DNA of 8,531 nt. Origin: Bacteroidales bacterium. Lineage in GTDB: Bacteria > Bacteroidota > Bacteroidia > Bacteroidales > F082. The notes below the pieces were generated by a model, which worked only from the letters and a program-made list of their open reading frames with translations, did not search any database and was not told the DNA's origin. Made by a program: the position numbers and the translations under genes. Where the stretch lies: positions 1 to 8,531 of the forward strand of contig JAOZNY010000130.1 of NCBI GenBank assembly GCA_029933565.1, written 5' to 3'. Shown piece after piece: positions 7,206 through 8,531 of this stretch. How positions within the stretch are numbered: the stretch's first letter is position 1; each line of letters begins with the position of its first letter.

Positions 7206-7379
7206 TTAACCCGGAATATGCATTAGAAAATCTATTCCAAGTTACAATTACTGCAAAATATACCACTTTGTTAGATTTTGAAGCCTTACCATAGCGGTGC
7301 TATGCTTTCATTTCAAAACCTTATATTTTATTGTACTTGTAACTCTCATAACGAAGTTCTAATGCATATTCCGGGTTTA
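7206..7379. mobile_element. Palindromic MITE-like element with 21-bp terminal inverted repeats
   Basis: The left end (7208-7228, beginning AACCCGGAATATG) is an exact reverse complement of the right end (7357-7377, ending CATATTCCGGGTT) over 21 bases. Inside are nested complementary pairs in the same order on both arms: AGTTACAA (7240-7247) with TTGTAACT (7337-7344), AAAATATA (7255-7262) with TATATTTT (7322-7329), TTTTGAA (7276-7282) with TTCAAAA (7312-7318), and a tip CATAGC-GGT-GCTATG (7290-7304). The inner pairs are exactly symmetric about 7297; the outer ones are shifted by 9-10 bases, so one arm has lost or gained about 10 bases. There is no ORF inside. It resembles a MITE or another non-autonomous palindromic repeat. 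Target duplication is not clear: TTAA at the left edge against TTTAA at the right is suggestive but not exact. As DNA it could form a cruciform, as RNA one long hairpin. Confidence 0.7.
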
Positions 7380-7445
7380 ACACTTTCAAGGTGTAATTGA
7401 TAATTATTTATACCTTTACAGAAATAAAAAACCCAAGGAAAAATA

Positions 7446-8306
7446 ATGGATAAGAAGAAATTTAATAAGGAAAATAAACTGCAGTTATTTCAAGACCAAA
7501 GCATAAGAACGTACTGGGATGAAGATAAGGAAAAGTGGTACTTTTCTGTTCATGACATTGCGCAAATTCTTACTGACAGCAAAGATGTTAAGCAGTACTT
7601 AAAAAGGATGAGAAGTAGGGATTCTGCATTAAACTCCAACTGGGGTACAATTTGTACCCCCCTTAAAATGATTGCAGCTGATGGTAAAATGAGAAAAGTT
7701 CAAGCGGCAGATACTGAAGGGGTTTTGAGAATCATTCAATCCATTCCATCGCCCAAGGCAGAACCATTTAAATTGTGGTTGGCAAAAGTGGGCTATGAAC
7801 GAATTGAAGAAACTGAAGATCCTGAACTTGCATTTGACCGTGCAATGGAAACCTACCTTGCAAAAGGTTACTCAAAAGAATGGATTAACCAACGCATAAA
7901 GAGCATTGAAGTTAGAAAAGAATTAACTGATGAATGGAACGAACGTGGAATGAAAAGAGGTTTGGAATATGCCATTTTAACAAATGAGTTAACTAAAGCA
8001 TGGGCAGGGAAAGATGTAAAAGACTATAAAAAATTCAAGGGATTAAAGAAAGAAAGCCTACGCGACAATATGTCGAACCTTGAATTGGTTTTGAATATGC
8101 TTGCAGAAGCTTCTACAACAGAAATCTCGAAAGAAAAGCAACCAAAAGGATTAGAAGAAAACAAAGGTATTGCCCGTAAAGGAGGGACTGCTGCGAAAAA
8201 AGCAAGATTGGAAATTGAGAAACAAACGGGAAAACCAATTGTAACAACTAAAAATGCTAAACCCCTTTTAGATAAATCTGACAATAAAGAAATTGAAATA
8301 GAGTAG
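7446..8306 (+). CDS. BRO-N domain protein, DinD-like
   Basis: The protein has 286 aa and no signal peptide. Residues about 11-120 fit a BRO-N domain: LFQDQSIRTYWDEDKEKWYFSVHDIAQILTD, followed by YLKRMRSRD, then AADTEGVLRIIQSIPSPKAEPFKLWLAKVG. A helical middle part follows (127-222), then a C-terminal motif GGTAAKKARLEIEKQTGKPIVTTKNAK (246-272) that resembles the C-terminus of E. coli DinD (274 aa). BRO-N domains bind DNA and occur in phage antirepressors; E. coli DinD is a damage-induced protein reported to act on RecA filaments. Which role applies here is not shown. The start is supported by a good Shine-Dalgarno AAGGAA (7435-7440) 5 bases before the ATG, stronger than that of any neighbour. 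TACCTTTA at 7411-7418 is a one-mismatch -7 candidate. No LexA-like palindrome or repressor gene is visible. The gene stands alone on the plus strand next to a palindromic element, compatible with acquisition as cargo of the accessory genome. Confidence 0.85.
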   Translation: MDKKKFNKENKLQLFQDQSIRTYWDEDKEKWYFSVHDIAQILTDSKDVKQYLKRMRSRDSALNSNWGTICTPLKMIAADGKMRKVQAADTEGVLRIIQSIPSPKAEPFKLWLAKVGYERIEETEDPELAFDRAMETYLAKGYSKEWINQRIKSIEVRKELTDEWNERGMKRGLEYAILTNELTKAWAGKDVKDYKKFKGLKKESLRDNMSNLELVLNMLAEASTTEISKEKQPKGLEENKGIARKGGTAAKKARLEIEKQTGKPIVTTKNAKPLLDKSDNKEIEIE

Positions 8307-8325
8307 GAAAAATTTTGACGCTACC

Positions 8326-8531
8326 CTAATATTTGTACTTCCCCTTCCACCTTTCCTTTAGTCGTTTTCTTTCATCAACTTCTCGGGGATTGTTGCCCGG
8401 TTCAAACAACTTAGTGCCTTTTATCTCTTCTGGTAAAAACTCCTGTTCAACAAAATTATCTTTGTGCTGGTGGGCATATTTGTAATCTTTGCCATAGCCA
8501 ATGTCTTTCATCAGTTTAGTGGGAGCATTGC
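8326..8531 (-). CDS. rarA: Replication-associated recombination protein RarA, C-terminal fragment
   Basis: Only the last 67 complete codons are present; the reading frame is open to the window edge, so the gene starts beyond 8531. The Met at 8511 is internal and not the start, because upstream codons in frame read NAPTKL directly before MKDIGYGKDYKYAH. The sequence NAPTKLMKxxGYGKxYxYAH, followed by FVEQEFLPEEIKGTKLFEPG and the closing KERWKGKYKY, is the characteristic end of RarA (MgsA), the AAA+ clamp-loader-like ATPase that acts at stalled forks and single-strand gaps. The ATPase domain and catalytic motifs lie outside the window and cannot be checked. The TAG stop is 19 bp from the end of the convergent DinD-like gene, with no terminator hairpin between them. 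Confidence 0.92.
   Translation of the reverse strand, partial: NAPTKLMKDIGYGKDYKYAHQHKDNFVEQEFLPEEIKGTKLFEPGNNPREVDERKRLKERWKGKYKY

Noticed and set aside
7206..7379. A complete insertion sequence or a toxin-antitoxin locus
   Set aside because: At about 170 bp there is no room for a transposase and no ORF of note inside; only the ends and internal palindromes are supported.
8024..8284. An 86-aa minus-strand ORF opposite the DinD-like gene
   Set aside because: It is antisense to the conserved C-terminal region of the DinD-like protein; its hydrophobic look comes from reading Lys/Glu-rich codons in reverse.
8326..8511. A stand-alone 61-aa minus-strand gene starting at the ATG at 8511
   Set aside because: The frame stays open to the window edge and reads NAPTKL directly upstream, matching the RarA C-terminus, so this is the end of a longer gene.

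Overview
The window looks like chromosomal DNA of a member of the Bacteroidota, probably a free-living Bacteroidales/Marinilabiliales-type lineage. The reasons are AT-rich DNA, mostly weak or absent Shine-Dalgarno sequences, a perfect TAnnTTTG-type -7 promoter element, a TonB-receptor-like outer-membrane barrel ending in a C-terminal phenylalanine, a CvfB/YitL-type S1 protein and a RarA C-terminus of Bacteroidota style. The phylum is inferred with good confidence; the genus cannot be read from the sequence.

Layout. Positions 1-153 are non-coding and hold an inverted and direct repeat followed by a T-run. Positions 154-4936 are a two-gene minus-strand operon: a secreted protein made almost entirely of TPR-like helical repeats (4936 to 1883), followed after one base by an outer-membrane barrel that resembles a TonB-dependent receptor without a plug (1881 to 154). 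A 318-bp gap (4937-5254) separates it from the next minus-strand cluster and contains an 8-bp tandem-repeat hairpin placed like a terminator. That cluster reads cvfB (7157 to 6321), a 138-aa conserved hypothetical protein (6204 to 5788), and a 178-aa HEAT/ARM-like protein (5791 to 5255) that starts at TTG inside a 4-bp overlap.

Upstream of cvfB, a roughly 170-bp near-perfect palindromic element with 21-bp terminal inverted repeats fills most of the space before a plus-strand gene (7446-8306) for a BRO-N/DinD-like protein. This gene converges, with only 19 bp between, on the 3' end of rarA (8531 to 8326), which runs out of the window.

Functionally, the window joins an envelope module (periplasmic TPR scaffold plus barrel), an RNA-binding regulator with two small uncharacterised proteins, and two genes whose families are linked to recombination and the replication-stress response (DinD-like and RarA). 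I see no CRISPR array, tRNA, rRNA, transposase or phage structural gene. The observations most worth following are the palindromic element, the octamer-repeat terminator, and the TPR/plugless-barrel pair.
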